Shown here in pieces: positions 54,825-63,742 of a stretch of 64,000 nt of DNA. The position numbers were made by a program, and so were the translations under genes. The notes beneath the pieces were generated by a model, which saw only the letters and a list, made by a program, of their open reading frames with translations, had not been told where the DNA came from and ran no database searches. The DNA is taken from NCBI GenBank assembly GCA_024653355.1, contig JANLFQ010000001.1:512576-576575 (forward strand). The letters are read 5' to 3'. Positions within the stretch are counted from its first letter, which is position 1. Each line of letters opens with the position of its first letter. Source of the stretch: a candidate division WOR-3 bacterium. GTDB lineage: Bacteria; Hydrothermota; Tepidihabitantia; Tepidihabitantales; Tepidihabitantaceae.

Positions 54825-56039
54825 TTGGAAGTTGCGGTTAAATCGCCCAAAGAGTGGTTAAGGGAAATTGAAGTAGAAATTGAACCAGAAAGGCTGAAAT
54901 CCCGGCTCGAAGGGCTGCTCGAAGAGTACCGGGGACGTGCCGAAGTGCCGGGTTTCCGTCGCGGCCGCGTTCCCAAGCATATTATGGAACGGCGCTTCGG
55001 CTCTGCCCTTGAATCTGCGGCAGTTGAAGAAATTGTTGAGCAAACCTTAACTGAAGCGCTGGAAAAACATTCCATCAAACCCGCTTCCCGCGTGCAATTT
55101 CTTGACCTTGAAGTTGCGCCCGATAAAACGATTCGCTTTCGAGCCGCAGTTGAAGTGGTGCCCGAGTTCGAACTCCAGCCCTATTCGGGATTAAACCTCA
55201 ACCGTCCCACCCCCACCGGATTTGACGAAGAGTTTGAAAAACGAATTGCGGAATTGCGGGAAAAATGTGCTCACTTTCAACCCGTCTTACGACCAGCGCA
55301 GAATGGTGACTATGTCGTCGTTGACTACACAATTACCGAAGGGAACAAAACGCTCGTTGGACCGAAAAACAATGTAACCTTACAGGTGGGAAACGAAAAT
55401 AATCACCCCGAGGTCAACCAGGCGCTGCTCGGTGTTAAACCGGGCGACGAGCGCCAGGCAATAATCACATTCCCTGCTGACCACGAGGACAAAACGCTCG
55501 CCGGCCGAACAATAACCTACCAGTTTACTGTCCGGGCGGTAAGAGAAAAACACCTGCCCGAGATTACTGATGAGTTTGCTGCCGACCTGGGATTTGAAAA
55601 TCTTGACGCCCTCCGTCAGGCGATAAACAACGAAATCCTTGCCGAGCGGGAGGAACAGGTTGAAGACGAGTTAAAACGTCAGGTTATCGACCAGTTGGTT
55701 GCTGCCCACAACTTTGAACCTCCCCAATCCTGGGTTGAAGAGCACATCACCCGGTTACGGCAACAGTTGAATTTACCCGACACCCCCGAAATACGCGAGA
55801 AAATACTGCCCGTTGCCATTCGCTCTGCAAAGTTCGACTGTATCGTGATGCGCATTGCCGCCCAAGAAAACCTTGAGGTCAGCGATGAAGATATCAAAGA
55901 GCAGGTTGCGGAAATTGCCCGCTCCACGGGTCGAAATTCCGAGGAAATCGCACCCCTGGTCGACACCGCTTCCTACCGCTTTTACACCCTCCAGCGTAAG
56001 GTTCTACGCCTCATCCTTGACCAGGCAAACATCAAATGA
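54825..56039 (+). CDS. tig: Trigger factor
   Basis: The 404-residue protein has the ribosome-binding domain with VPGFRRGRVPKHIM (family signature GFRxGxxP), a peptidyl-prolyl isomerase-like middle domain and the helical chaperone C-terminus. It binds nascent chains at L23. The start is TTG with AAGGAG 8 nt upstream. It lies 30 nt after tRNA-Leu, so both are probably on one transcript, and it is followed by clpP and clpX in the usual order. Confidence 0.95.
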   Translation: MEVAVKSPKEWLREIEVEIEPERLKSRLEGLLEEYRGRAEVPGFRRGRVPKHIMERRFGSALESAAVEEIVEQTLTEALEKHSIKPASRVQFLDLEVAPDKTIRFRAAVEVVPEFELQPYSGLNLNRPTPTGFDEEFEKRIAELREKCAHFQPVLRPAQNGDYVVVDYTITEGNKTLVGPKNNVTLQVGNENNHPEVNQALLGVKPGDERQAIITFPADHEDKTLAGRTITYQFTVRAVREKHLPEITDEFAADLGFENLDALRQAINNEILAEREEQVEDELKRQVIDQLVAAHNFEPPQSWVEEHITRLRQQLNLPDTPEIREKILPVAIRSAKFDCIVMRIAAQENLEVSDEDIKEQVAEIARSTGRNSEEIAPLVDTASYRFYTLQRKVLRLILDQANIK

Positions 56040-56072
56040 ATCAAACCACCAAATCTGATAGTCAAATACTAA

Positions 56073-56699
56073 ATGGCTGAAAAGTTAAAAAATCAGGAAA
56101 CCGAGGAGGTCCCTGTGTTAGTTCCAATGGTAATTGAACAAACGGGCCGGGGCGAACGAGCCTACGACATCTACTCCCGGCTTTTGAAAGAACGCATCAT
56201 CTTTTTGGGTCAACCGGTTGACGACACAGTCGCCAATCTCGTAGTTGCCCAGTTGCTCTATCTTGAAGCTGAAGACCCGGAAAAGGATATCTTCCTTTAC
56301 ATCAACTCTCCGGGCGGCGTGGTCTCTTCCGGTTTGGCAATCTACGACACGATGCAGTACATCAGGCCTAAAGTTTCGACCATCTGTGTTGGCGAAGCGG
56401 CGTCAATCGCTGCCCTGTTACTCGCTGCCGGTGAAAAGGGTAAGCGGTTTGCCCTGCCCCGTTCCCGGATGATGATTCATCAGCCCGCGGCTTACGGCTT
56501 GAGCGGTCAGGCAACCGATATCGAAATCCATGCCCGGGAACTGGTTCGGGCAAAGGAAACCCTTGCCGAAATCCTGGCAAAACACACCGGCCAACCGATG
56601 GATAAAATCCTTAAAGACACGGACCGCAACTTCTTTATGTCCGCCACCGAAGCGAAAGAATACGGCCTGATTGATGAGGTAATTGAGAAAAGAAAATGA
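56073..56699 (+). CDS. clpP: ATP-dependent Clp protease proteolytic subunit, Asn in place of triad Asp
   Basis: The 208-residue ClpP has [20 protein letters not shown] near the start, Ser111 ([10 protein letters not shown]) and His136 (MMIHQP). The third triad residue, Asp185 of the E. coli precursor in the ERDRF segment, aligns with Asn186 here (DTDRNFFMS). Listeria ClpP1 also has Asn at this place. The enzyme is probably the degradation chamber for ClpX, perhaps with altered activity or as part of a mixed ring. Its stop overlaps clpX (ATGA). Confidence 0.95.
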   Translation: MAEKLKNQETEEVPVLVPMVIEQTGRGERAYDIYSRLLKERIIFLGQPVDDTVANLVVAQLLYLEAEDPEKDIFLYINSPGGVVSSGLAIYDTMQYIRPKVSTICVGEAASIAALLLAAGEKGKRFALPRSRMMIHQPAAYGLSGQATDIEIHARELVRAKETLAEILAKHTGQPMDKILKDTDRNFFMSATEAKEYGLIDEVIEKRK

Positions 56700-57946
56700 G
56701 TTCCCGCCATCGGCCGGTAAAAAAGAAAATACCTGAAACCTGTTCCTTTTGCGGCACTCCAGAAACTGCTACCAGCCGCCTCGTTCGGGGCCGTAACGGT
56801 TTGATATGTGAACAGTGTGCCCGGCTTGCGGTTGACCTTTTTGAAGAACGGGAAGCCGTACTTGAACCACTAAAGCAACTACCCAAGCCCGCCGCGATCA
56901 AAGCCTATCTTGACGAGTTTGTCATTGGGCAGGAGTACGCCAAAAAGGTTTTGTCCGTTGCGGTGTACAATCATTACAAACGCATCACCGCACGGCGCGA
57001 CGCCCCCCAACTTGATAAAAGCAACATCTTGCTTATCGGGCCAACCGGCGTTGGCAAAACCTTACTCGCGGAAACCCTTGCCCGTTTCCTGAAAGTACCA
57101 TTTTCCATCTCGGACGCAACACCTTTAACCGAAGCCGGTTATGTGGGCGAGGATGTAGAAAACATCCTGTTGCGTCTTCTTCAGGCCGCGCGGGGCAATA
57201 TCGCTCAGGCAGAAATTGGCATCGTCTACATTGATGAAATTGATAAAATTGGCCGCAAAGCCGACTCACCCTCAATCACCCGTGATGTTTCTGGGGAAGG
57301 TGTGCAGCAGGCGCTGCTTAAAATCCTTGAAGGAACAATTGCCAATGTCCCACCCCAGGGCGGCAGGAAACACCCGGAACAGCAGTTCATTCCGATCAAT
57401 ACCCGCAATATTCTTTTCATCTGTGGGGGCACATTTGAAGGCTTGGAGAAAATCATAGAACGTCGGGTCCGTACCACTTCGGTCGGTTTTGGCGCTACGG
57501 TCAGCAGCAACCGATTGCAGAATGCTGATGAACTCCTGCCCCTGGTACAACCTGACGACCTGATTAAATTCGGTCTCATTCCCGAATTTGTCGGCCGACT
57601 GCCGGTTATCGCTCCCCTGCACAGCCTTTCGCGCGCCGCGCTGATCGAAATCCTGACAAAACCGCGCAACGCTCTGCTCCATCAGTACTCTTACTTCTTT
57701 GAACTGGAAGGGGTAAAACTGACCTTCACCCCTGAAGCCCTGACCGCGGTTGCTGACCGGGCACTCGAACTGCGCACCGGTGCCCGGGGATTACGCGCTG
57801 TCCTCGAAGAAACAATGCTGGACATAATGTTTGAACTGCCCAACAAAGAAAATGTAATTGAGTGCATCATCACCCCCGAAGTCATTACCAAAAAGAAGCC
57901 CCCGGAATACATCTACAGTCGAACCGCACTGCGCCGCGCCCAGTAA
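56696..57946 (+). CDS. clpX: ATP-dependent Clp protease ATP-binding subunit ClpX
   Basis: The 416-residue protein has an N-terminal zinc-binding domain (Cys16, Cys19, Cys38, Cys41), Walker [16 protein letters not shown] near residue 118, Walker [12 protein letters not shown], and the RPGF-like pore and sensor segments of the family. It unfolds substrates for ClpP. The gene is translated with clpP. No clear terminator follows. Confidence 0.97.
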   Translation: MSSRHRPVKKKIPETCSFCGTPETATSRLVRGRNGLICEQCARLAVDLFEEREAVLEPLKQLPKPAAIKAYLDEFVIGQEYAKKVLSVAVYNHYKRITARRDAPQLDKSNILLIGPTGVGKTLLAETLARFLKVPFSISDATPLTEAGYVGEDVENILLRLLQAARGNIAQAEIGIVYIDEIDKIGRKADSPSITRDVSGEGVQQALLKILEGTIANVPPQGGRKHPEQQFIPINTRNILFICGGTFEGLEKIIERRVRTTSVGFGATVSSNRLQNADELLPLVQPDDLIKFGLIPEFVGRLPVIAPLHSLSRAALIEILTKPRNALLHQYSYFFELEGVKLTFTPEALTAVADRALELRTGARGLRAVLEETMLDIMFELPNKENVIECIITPEVITKKKPPEYIYSRTALRRAQ

Positions 57947-58165
57947 AAACAGCTAACCACGAAAAACTATCCTGCCATAATTGCAACCGTCCCGGGTACT
58001 GTGGTTGGGCATGCCCCGGCCGGGCGTAAACCTGTTCTTTTCCGGCCTCATATCCATTTGCTAAATCCGCTTACTTAAAACTTATTTCAAATTACACCGT
58101 TAATTTTTCCTTAATTCGGGCTCATAACGGTCAGATAGAAACAAAACATAAAAAAGGAGGTAATA

Positions 58166-58531
58166 ATGGCTGATGTTACAAAAAGGATAGAAAGATGGCG
58201 TATCAAAACCGAACCGGATGAAGTTTGTGCCCGACTGAAGCGGCTCCGCCCATCAATGGAAAATCGGCAGGAAAACCAGCAGAAACTGTTAGTTGAAATT
58301 GAAACCAAAGCAAAACAGGTCCTCGATTCGGCAAATGTACCAACGATGCTTTATCCATTTTATCTTAATTTTGCCCGGGAAATCTACGCCCGGCGCCGGC
58401 GATTCTCCGGTCCTTCTCTTGCCCGCGAAATCGCAGTTTTGCTGGAAAAATGGGTGGGAAGAACCCTGGAACGAAAGGTTCTCGAACGCATTCGCGATGA
58501 GGCACTTTCTGTCCCCGCTCCCGAACCTTAA
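58166..58531 (+). CDS. Small helical protein of unknown function
   Basis: The 121-residue protein is not recognised. It is charged and mostly helical by eye, without signal peptide, cysteine motif or membrane segment; the middle has a FYLNFAREIYARRRRF stretch. A strong AAAAAAGGAGG site lies 7 nt before the ATG, which supports real translation. It faces the oxygen-defence operon, from which it is separated by a terminator. Confidence 0.65.
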   Translation: MADVTKRIERWRIKTEPDEVCARLKRLRPSMENRQENQQKLLVEIETKAKQVLDSANVPTMLYPFYLNFAREIYARRRRFSGPSLAREIAVLLEKWVGRTLERKVLERIRDEALSVPAPEP

Positions 58532-58551
58532 ATCAGTACCGGTAGGCAAGA

Positions 58552-58590
58552 GAAAAAAATAGACCAGCAACACGCAGGTTACTGGTCTAT
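58552..58590 (-). terminator. Rho-independent terminator of the oxygen-defence operon
   Basis: On the minus strand a 9-bp stem (ATAGACCAG/CTGGTCTAT, 58590-58559) is followed by TTTTTTT. It also separates the convergent small gene. Confidence 0.85.
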
Positions 58591-58607
58591 ATCTAATGCC
58601 GTATTAT

Positions 58608-59342
58608 CTACTCTTCCGGCTCAAACTGGTCCTTGCTCGCACCACAAACCGGGCAGACCCAGTCTGGAGGTAAACTCTCAAAAGGTGTCCCAGCCGGTAC
58701 CCCGTTGTCCGGGTCACCTTCTACCGGGTCGTAAACATAACCGCAAACTGTGCAAACATAGCGTTGCATCTTGTTCTCCTTTGTTTTGCTCTCTTTACTC
58801 ACGCCTGCCAACCTTTCCTGCTCTTTTTGCGGCTGATAGGTCGGCGCACCCTTACCGGTTTTCCCCTTCTTAACCTCGTGATAATAGGCATAAGTGAGCG
58901 GTTCACCCTGCTTCACCCATTTTGCCATCACCACCTCACCGACAAATTGCGTATGGGTCACACAGTCTACCCTTTCCCGCACTTTTGCCTCCAAAACCAC
59001 AATCGCATGTTCGGTAATCAGTGGTACACCGGTTTCGCCCCATTCGTAATTAAGCCCATCAAACTTGTTCACATCCCGACCGGAACGAAAACCAAATCGG
59101 CCGATAAACTCAATCGGCGTCTCTTTTTCGAGAACGGTCACCGAAAACACCCCGCTCTTTTGAATCAACTCATGGGTAAAACTCGCCTTGTTAATCGCCA
59201 CCGTAACGAGACACGGTTCCAGCGCCACCTGAACAACGGTATTCACCGTCAAACCATTGATTTTTTCCCCTGCCCGGCTCGTAACGATGTAAAGACCGTA
59301 GGTTAAACTATTCAGGGCACTTAAATCGACTTTATCAGCCAT
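58608..59342 (-). CDS. hrb: Flavin reductase-rubredoxin fusion (high-molecular-weight rubredoxin, Hrb-like)
   Basis: The 244-residue protein has a flavin-reductase domain ([20 protein letters not shown] and following, residues 1-165), a polar linker, and a C-terminal rubredoxin ([33 protein letters not shown]) with the four Cys iron site. In Moorella the same fusion (Hrb) passes NADH electrons to the flavodiiron protein FprA. Here the fprA-type gene is immediately upstream with no gap, which supports the same pairing. It is the last gene of the operon. Confidence 0.92.
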   Translation of the reverse strand: MADKVDLSALNSLTYGLYIVTSRAGEKINGLTVNTVVQVALEPCLVTVAINKASFTHELIQKSGVFSVTVLEKETPIEFIGRFGFRSGRDVNKFDGLNYEWGETGVPLITEHAIVVLEAKVRERVDCVTHTQFVGEVVMAKWVKQGEPLTYAYYHEVKKGKTGKGAPTYQPQKEQERLAGVSKESKTKENKMQRYVCTVCGYVYDPVEGDPDNGVPAGTPFESLPPDWVCPVCGASKDQFEPEE

Positions 59343-60542
59343 TTATACTCCCCTTTCAATCAACCTTTCTGCCACCGTATAACCAAGTTCCCGGGCTTTG
59401 CCCAGCGCTTCTTTGTCCGGGACATATTTCACACGCAAAGGCTCTGCCACCAATTCCACGCCCATTTCTTTCAACTCATCAGCGAGAATTGAAACCGCTT
59501 CACCGCTCCAGCCATAAGAACCAAAAATCGCACCCAATTTGTTTTTCGGTTTGAGTCCCTTAATATAAGTAAGCACATCGGCAACCGTAGGAAAGATGTT
59601 ATTGTTCAGAGTTGGTGAACCGAACACAATCGCACCGGCATCGAGAATCTCGGTCATCACATCACTCCGGTCATTAGCCCGCAACCGCATAACCTTTGTT
59701 TCAATACCCTTCTCCGCAAGCGCATCCGCAATCACCCTTGCCAGGATATCGGTACTTCCCCACATCGTATCGTACACCACAACCGCCTTCCTTTTCGGTC
59801 TCTGTTCTGCCCATTCCTGATACCAATAGACCACCTGCATCGGGTCCTTGCGCCATATCGGTCCGTGGTCGGGTGCGATGATATCAATCGGCAACTGCAA
59901 CTGACGCAAGCGCTCAATGAGTTTCAACACCAGCGTTGAGTACGGCAATAGGATATTCGCATAGTATTTCGCCCCTTCGTACCTTAGTGTTTCATAATTC
60001 AATTCGTCGGCAAACCGCGCACCTGTTGCCCAATGCATCCCAAAACCATCCTGCGAAAAGAGCAACCGCTCTTCGACAAGATAACTGACCATACTGTCGG
60101 GCCAGTGCAGCATCCTTGTTTCCAAAAAGTTCAGGGTTAACGAACCGAGACTCAGCGAGTCACCATCTTTAACCGGAATTAACTCCTGCTCAAAGTGGAA
60201 GTGCTCTTTTAACGCCTTAACACCCATCACCGAGGCGAAAACCTTATTGGGTTTAACCGCCTCAATTATCGCCGGTAAGGCACCAGAATGGTCCATCTCA
60301 GCGTGATTGGAAACAATGTAATCGATTTTCTCCGGACTGATGACCGACGAAATCCGGCTGAGAAGTTCGTCTTTAAAAGGCGCCTTCACGGTATCGATCA
60401 GTGTCACTTTATCTGCGATGATAAGATAGGCATTGTAGGTGGTACCTCGATTTGTCGAATAGCCGTGAAAATCTCTTACCGCCCAGTCAATCGCTCCCAC
60501 CCAGTAAACCCGGTCACTGATTTGAACCGCCCTATGCTCCAT
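59343..60542 (-). CDS. fprA: A-type flavoprotein (flavodiiron protein, FprA)
   Basis: The 399-residue protein has an N-terminal diiron metallo-beta-lactamase domain with HAEMDH (His80, Glu82, Asp84, His85) and a C-terminal flavodoxin domain (YDTMWGSTDILARV near residue 258). It reduces oxygen to water or nitric oxide to N2O with electrons from rubredoxin. It is directly followed by the Hrb-like fusion. Length is normal for class A flavodiiron proteins. Confidence 0.95.
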   Translation of the reverse strand: MEHRAVQISDRVYWVGAIDWAVRDFHGYSTNRGTTYNAYLIIADKVTLIDTVKAPFKDELLSRISSVISPEKIDYIVSNHAEMDHSGALPAIIEAVKPNKVFASVMGVKALKEHFHFEQELIPVKDGDSLSLGSLTLNFLETRMLHWPDSMVSYLVEERLLFSQDGFGMHWATGARFADELNYETLRYEGAKYYANILLPYSTLVLKLIERLRQLQLPIDIIAPDHGPIWRKDPMQVVYWYQEWAEQRPKRKAVVVYDTMWGSTDILARVIADALAEKGIETKVMRLRANDRSDVMTEILDAGAIVFGSPTLNNNIFPTVADVLTYIKGLKPKNKLGAIFGSYGWSGEAVSILADELKEMGVELVAEPLRVKYVPDKEALGKARELGYTVAERLIERGV

Positions 60543-60560
60543 AGGATGCCCCGTTAAAAA

Positions 60561-61106
60561 CTAAGGGTTCGCCCCGGTACCCTGAGCGTAGAAAGCGGCA
60601 AGCTCGGGCGGCAGTACAAAGGTACGCTGACCGAGTTCCCGGTCCAGCATCAAAATACCGCGCCCGTCACCGCCCACCAACTTTAAGTCCTGGGCGATTT
60701 TCAACGTGCTTTCCTCCTCCTCAATCTGCTCATCCACAAACCACTGCAGCAAACTGTTGGAAGCGAAATCACCCTCGTTCTGGGCGAGTTTCACCAGTTC
60801 GTGAATTGTGCCGGTGATAAACTTCTCGTGCTCGTAAGCCGCTTCAAAAGCCGCCTGCGGTGAATCCCATTTTTCACCTAATACGCTCAGCGGTTGAAGT
60901 TTCACCTCACCCCCGCGCTCTAATATGTGCTTGAAAAAACGCATCGCGTGGGTCAACTCTTCCTGCACCTGTGCCCGCATCCAGCGCGCCATTCCGGGAA
61001 AACCGGCTTCGTCAAAATAGGCTACCATTGAAAGGTAGAGGTACGCCGACTCCAGTTCGTGTTTAATTTGCCTGTTAAAAGCCTCCTCAATCTTTTTGGG
61101 AATCAT
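60561..61106 (-). CDS. ftn: Ferritin (non-heme)
   Basis: The 181-residue protein has the ferritin four-helix pattern with ferroxidase residues (IKHELESAYLYLSMVAYF, EELTHAMRFFKHI, FVDEQIEEEES). It stores iron and consumes peroxide. AAAGGAG lies 11 nt before the ATG at 61106; a GTG seven codons upstream contains that site and overlaps the superoxide reductase gene, so it is rejected. Confidence 0.94.
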   Translation of the reverse strand: MIPKKIEEAFNRQIKHELESAYLYLSMVAYFDEAGFPGMARWMRAQVQEELTHAMRFFKHILERGGEVKLQPLSVLGEKWDSPQAAFEAAYEHEKFITGTIHELVKLAQNEGDFASNSLLQWFVDEQIEEEESTLKIAQDLKLVGGDGRGILMLDRELGQRTFVLPPELAAFYAQGTGANP

Positions 61107-61111
61107 AACGG

Positions 61112-61489
61112 TTATACTCCTTTCCACAAACCATGAATATTGCAGTACTCCCGGGCATAGACCGTTTTTGCCTCAATTGAGAAAAACGCCTCAGGTTTAT
61201 CTCCCGGGTAAAGAAACTGCCGATACGCACGTTCATCTGCTATCAACTCTACCCATTCGATATAATGCTTCTCCTCCATGGGATGGGGCACACTGCCGAC
61301 TTTGACCAGATAACCCTGAGCGGTTTTTTCAATTACCGGCACATGCTTCTCCTTTGCCGCATCGGTTGTATTTTCAATTAGAAGTTTCATCGGCTGACCG
61401 CAACAGACCAGTTGACCCGCACCACCGTGTAGAACTTCCACAATATTCCCACAAACCTCGCACTTATAAATTTCTAACTTTTTAGCCAT
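61112..61489 (-). CDS. dfx: Desulfoferrodoxin (superoxide reductase)
   Basis: The 125-residue class I enzyme has a desulforedoxin centre (Cys10, Cys13, Cys29, Cys30) and the superoxide-reducing iron site His49, His69, His75, Cys116 and His119, at the same residue numbers as in Desulfovibrio. It reduces superoxide to peroxide with electrons from rubredoxin. The stop is 5 nt before the ferritin ATG. Confidence 0.96.
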   Translation of the reverse strand: MAKKLEIYKCEVCGNIVEVLHGGAGQLVCCGQPMKLLIENTTDAAKEKHVPVIEKTAQGYLVKVGSVPHPMEEKHYIEWVELIADERAYRQFLYPGDKPEAFFSIEAKTVYAREYCNIHGLWKGV

Positions 61490-61509
61490 TTATACCTCCT
61501 TTTTATTTT

Positions 61510-61815
61510 TTACTTTATCAACCTGCTATCCACGCCGGTGAGACCGCACTCCGGTATGTAGCAGGTAACATCAACAAACTGACAGCGCTGCCCGCAGGCC
61601 GGACACACATCCGGTGGCGTAACCGCCTGCAAGACATAATGACAACTGGAGCAACTCCAGTAAGGCGCATTCGCTGCCGCCTTTTGCTCTCCCTCTTTCT
61701 CTCCGGCTCTTTGCATCGTTTTATTACAGCACATTAAGGAACCGCCACCTTTGTGGATTAGTTCAACTATCTGGCCACATACACTGCAACTGTACACTCT
61801 GGGTTCGTCTTTCAT
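61510..61815 (-). CDS. Desulforedoxin/rubredoxin-like small two-domain protein
   Basis: The 101-residue protein has a desulforedoxin-like domain (CSVC, CC at residues 10-30) followed by a rubredoxin-like ribbon (CSSCHYVLQ, CPACG). It ends in a further Cys-containing tail (CYIPECG). It is probably a small iron or zinc electron carrier for the surrounding enzymes. I do not know a named family with exactly this order. Confidence 0.78.
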   Translation of the reverse strand: MKDEPRVYSCSVCGQIVELIHKGGGSLMCCNKTMQRAGEKEGEQKAAANAPYWSCSSCHYVLQAVTPPDVCPACGQRCQFVDVTCYIPECGLTGVDSRLIK

Positions 61816-61829
61816 CTATCAATCTCCTT

Positions 61830-62345
61830 TTATTTCAGTTTACGGACCGCATCAAGAACCGCCTCATAATCCGGCTCCTTCCCAGCCTCAGAAACAAGCT
61901 GGATGTATCGGATCACGCCCGCGCGGTCAACAACAAAAACTGCCCGGGCAAGAAGCCGTAACTCTTTTATCAGCACCCCGTACGCTTTGCCAAAAGAGGC
62001 ATCCCGATGGTCGGAAGCGGTTATCACCCGCTCTACACCGGCAGCGCCGCACCACCGTTTCTGAGCAAAAGGTAAATCCATACTCACCACCAACACCGTG
62101 ACATCTTCACCTAAATTAGCCGCTTCTTTGTTGAACTTCCTCACTTCAAGGTCACACACCGGCGTATCAAGTGACGGTACCGAAAGGAGTACCAAGATTT
62201 TTCCCTTGAACTGCGCGCGGGTTATCGGCTTCATATCGTTATCGATTAAAGAAAAATCGGGCGCAGTTTGCCCGATTTTAAGTTTCGGACCGATAAGGGT
62301 TACCGGATTGCCCTGAACTGTTACTTCGCCTTTGCGCTCTTCCAT
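61830..62345 (-). CDS. tpx: Thiol peroxidase (peroxiredoxin, Tpx type)
   Basis: The 171-residue protein has the peroxidatic Cys64 in SLDTPVCDLE and a probable resolving Cys99 (AQKRWCG), the spacing of atypical two-Cys Tpx. It reduces peroxides. The ATG at 62345 shares a base with the rubrerythrin stop (TGATG); a GTG one codon upstream is less likely. Confidence 0.93.
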   Translation of the reverse strand: MEERKGEVTVQGNPVTLIGPKLKIGQTAPDFSLIDNDMKPITRAQFKGKILVLLSVPSLDTPVCDLEVRKFNKEAANLGEDVTVLVVSMDLPFAQKRWCGAAGVERVITASDHRDASFGKAYGVLIKELRLLARAVFVVDRAGVIRYIQLVSEAGKEPDYEAVLDAVRKLK

Positions 62346-62917
62346 CACCAGTTCTCCCCTAAAAGTTCAAAATAAGCCTGGGGATGTGCGCAGGAAGGAC
62401 AAATTTCCGGCGCTTCGGTTCCCTCATGAATATAGCCGCAGTTAATACAGCGCCACACCACGGGCTTTTCCCGTCGAAAGACGCGACCGCTCTCAATGTT
62501 TGCCTTCAGCGCCTGATAGCGCTTTTCATGCTGCTTTTCTGCAACGGCAATCGACCGGAAAATTGCCGCAATGTTGCTGAACCCTTCCTCTTCGGCAATT
62601 TGCGCAAATGTCGGATACATTTCTGTCCACTCATAATGCTCACCGCTCGCCGCCTCTTTTAGATTCTCGGCAGTAGTGCCAATAACACCGGCAGGAAAAG
62701 ATGCCTGGATTTCAACATTACCGCCCTCAAGTAGTTTAAAAAGGCGCTTGGCATGCTCCTTTTCCTGATTTGCCGTCTCCTCAAAAATCTGTGAAATCTG
62801 AATATAACCCTCATCCCGGGCTTTACTGGCGAAATATGTATATCGGTTACGTGCTTGAGACTCCCCAGCGAACGCTGTCAGGATATTTTTCTCTGTTTTG
62901 CTGCCTTTTAGTTGCAT
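62345..62917 (-). CDS. rbr: Rubrerythrin
   Basis: The 190-residue protein has a diiron four-helix domain ([36 protein letters not shown]) and a C-terminal rubredoxin domain ([21 protein letters not shown]). It reduces hydrogen peroxide. It is the first gene of the seven-gene operon, with AAAGGAGG before the ATG. The sequence upstream (62918-62998) holds a short GTTGA-N2-TCAAC palindrome, but no convincing promoter could be set. Confidence 0.95.
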   Translation of the reverse strand: MQLKGSKTEKNILTAFAGESQARNRYTYFASKARDEGYIQISQIFEETANQEKEHAKRLFKLLEGGNVEIQASFPAGVIGTTAENLKEAASGEHYEWTEMYPTFAQIAEEEGFSNIAAIFRSIAVAEKQHEKRYQALKANIESGRVFRREKPVVWRCINCGYIHEGTEAPEICPSCAHPQAYFELLGENW

Positions 62918-62998
62918 TATACCTCCTTTTGTTATTTATTTTCTTCTATTTTAGACTATAGTTGAACTCAACAGGATTCTATTCTCTTATCTATTACT

Positions 62999-63742
62999 TT
63001 ACTTAAATATTCTTAATCGAAAATACCTTTCCGGATGAGCTTTCAGGTCTGCAATCAGTTCCTGTATCTGCTTATTGGTCTTCAGCAACTCATCATAAAG
63101 TTCCGGTGATGTCAAAATTTTCTTTGCTGTAGACTCTTCATTCAGCAGTTGGACCATACTATCAATGACGTTGCTCAACCGAATAAGACTTTTGTTGGTA
63201 TTTGCAAACCCAGTATCAAAACCCGCCAGCCGGGAAGCGATGACCTTCAGTAACTCATCCCTTGTCCGGCGCAACTCCTCAGTCAGGATGTCAGGATTCA
63301 ATTCGTTTAAAATTCGGTCCAGCCGGGCAACGGTTGTTTCCAGGTCAAGAACCTCATTCACCCCATCGAATACATCGTTATCCTTGGCATCAGGACCAAT
63401 ACCCGGTGTTACCGCCAGATAACGGTCACTGCCAAGATAAGAAAGGGAACGAATCGCAAACCGTGTATCCTGGGTCAAAGGAACATCTCGTTCCAACCCT
63501 ACTGAAACCTCAACCCCCTTTTTACCTTCTAGTCTCAACCCGACAACCTTTCCTTTTGTTATCCCCAAAACATCTACCCGGTCCCCAACCCGCAACCCGG
63601 CAACATCGTTAAAGTAAACCCGTACAACCTTTAGCCGTCGATGCAACGACCTCCCAGAAAACCAGAAATAGCCCAATATTCCCAGAACGATTCCGGTTAA
63701 AACAAAAATTGTTACAAGTAAATCACGCAACTGACGGCTCAT
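62999..63742 (-). CDS. mlaD: MlaD-family (MCE domain) lipid-transport protein
   Basis: The 247-residue protein has one N-terminal membrane helix (LLVTIFVLTGIVLGILGYFW), an MCE/MlaD domain (FNDVAGLRVGDRVDVLGITK) and a C-terminal coiled-coil-like half. It forms the periplasmic substrate-binding part of an Mla-type phospholipid transporter. It overlaps the end of the ATPase gene by 20 nt. Confidence 0.88.
   Translation of the reverse strand: MSRQLRDLLVTIFVLTGIVLGILGYFWFSGRSLHRRLKVVRVYFNDVAGLRVGDRVDVLGITKGKVVGLRLEGKKGVEVSVGLERDVPLTQDTRFAIRSLSYLGSDRYLAVTPGIGPDAKDNDVFDGVNEVLDLETTVARLDRILNELNPDILTEELRRTRDELLKVIASRLAGFDTGFANTNKSLIRLSNVIDSMVQLLNEESTAKKILTSPELYDELLKTNKQIQELIADLKAHPERYFRLRIFK

Noticed and set aside
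56696..57946. Second in-frame TGA or frameshift candidates in other cysteine enzymes
   Set aside because: All other thiol and metal-site enzymes in the window (tpx, dfx, rbr, hrb, fabH, clpX) read through with Cys codons.
57947..58080. Terminator after clpX from the GC-rich CCCCGGCCGGG stretch
   Set aside because: The pairing is short and no T-run follows.
62918..62998. PerR- or OxyR-type box upstream of rubrerythrin
   Set aside because: Only a short GTTGA-N2-TCAAC palindrome is present; it does not match a known box, and no clear promoter could be set.
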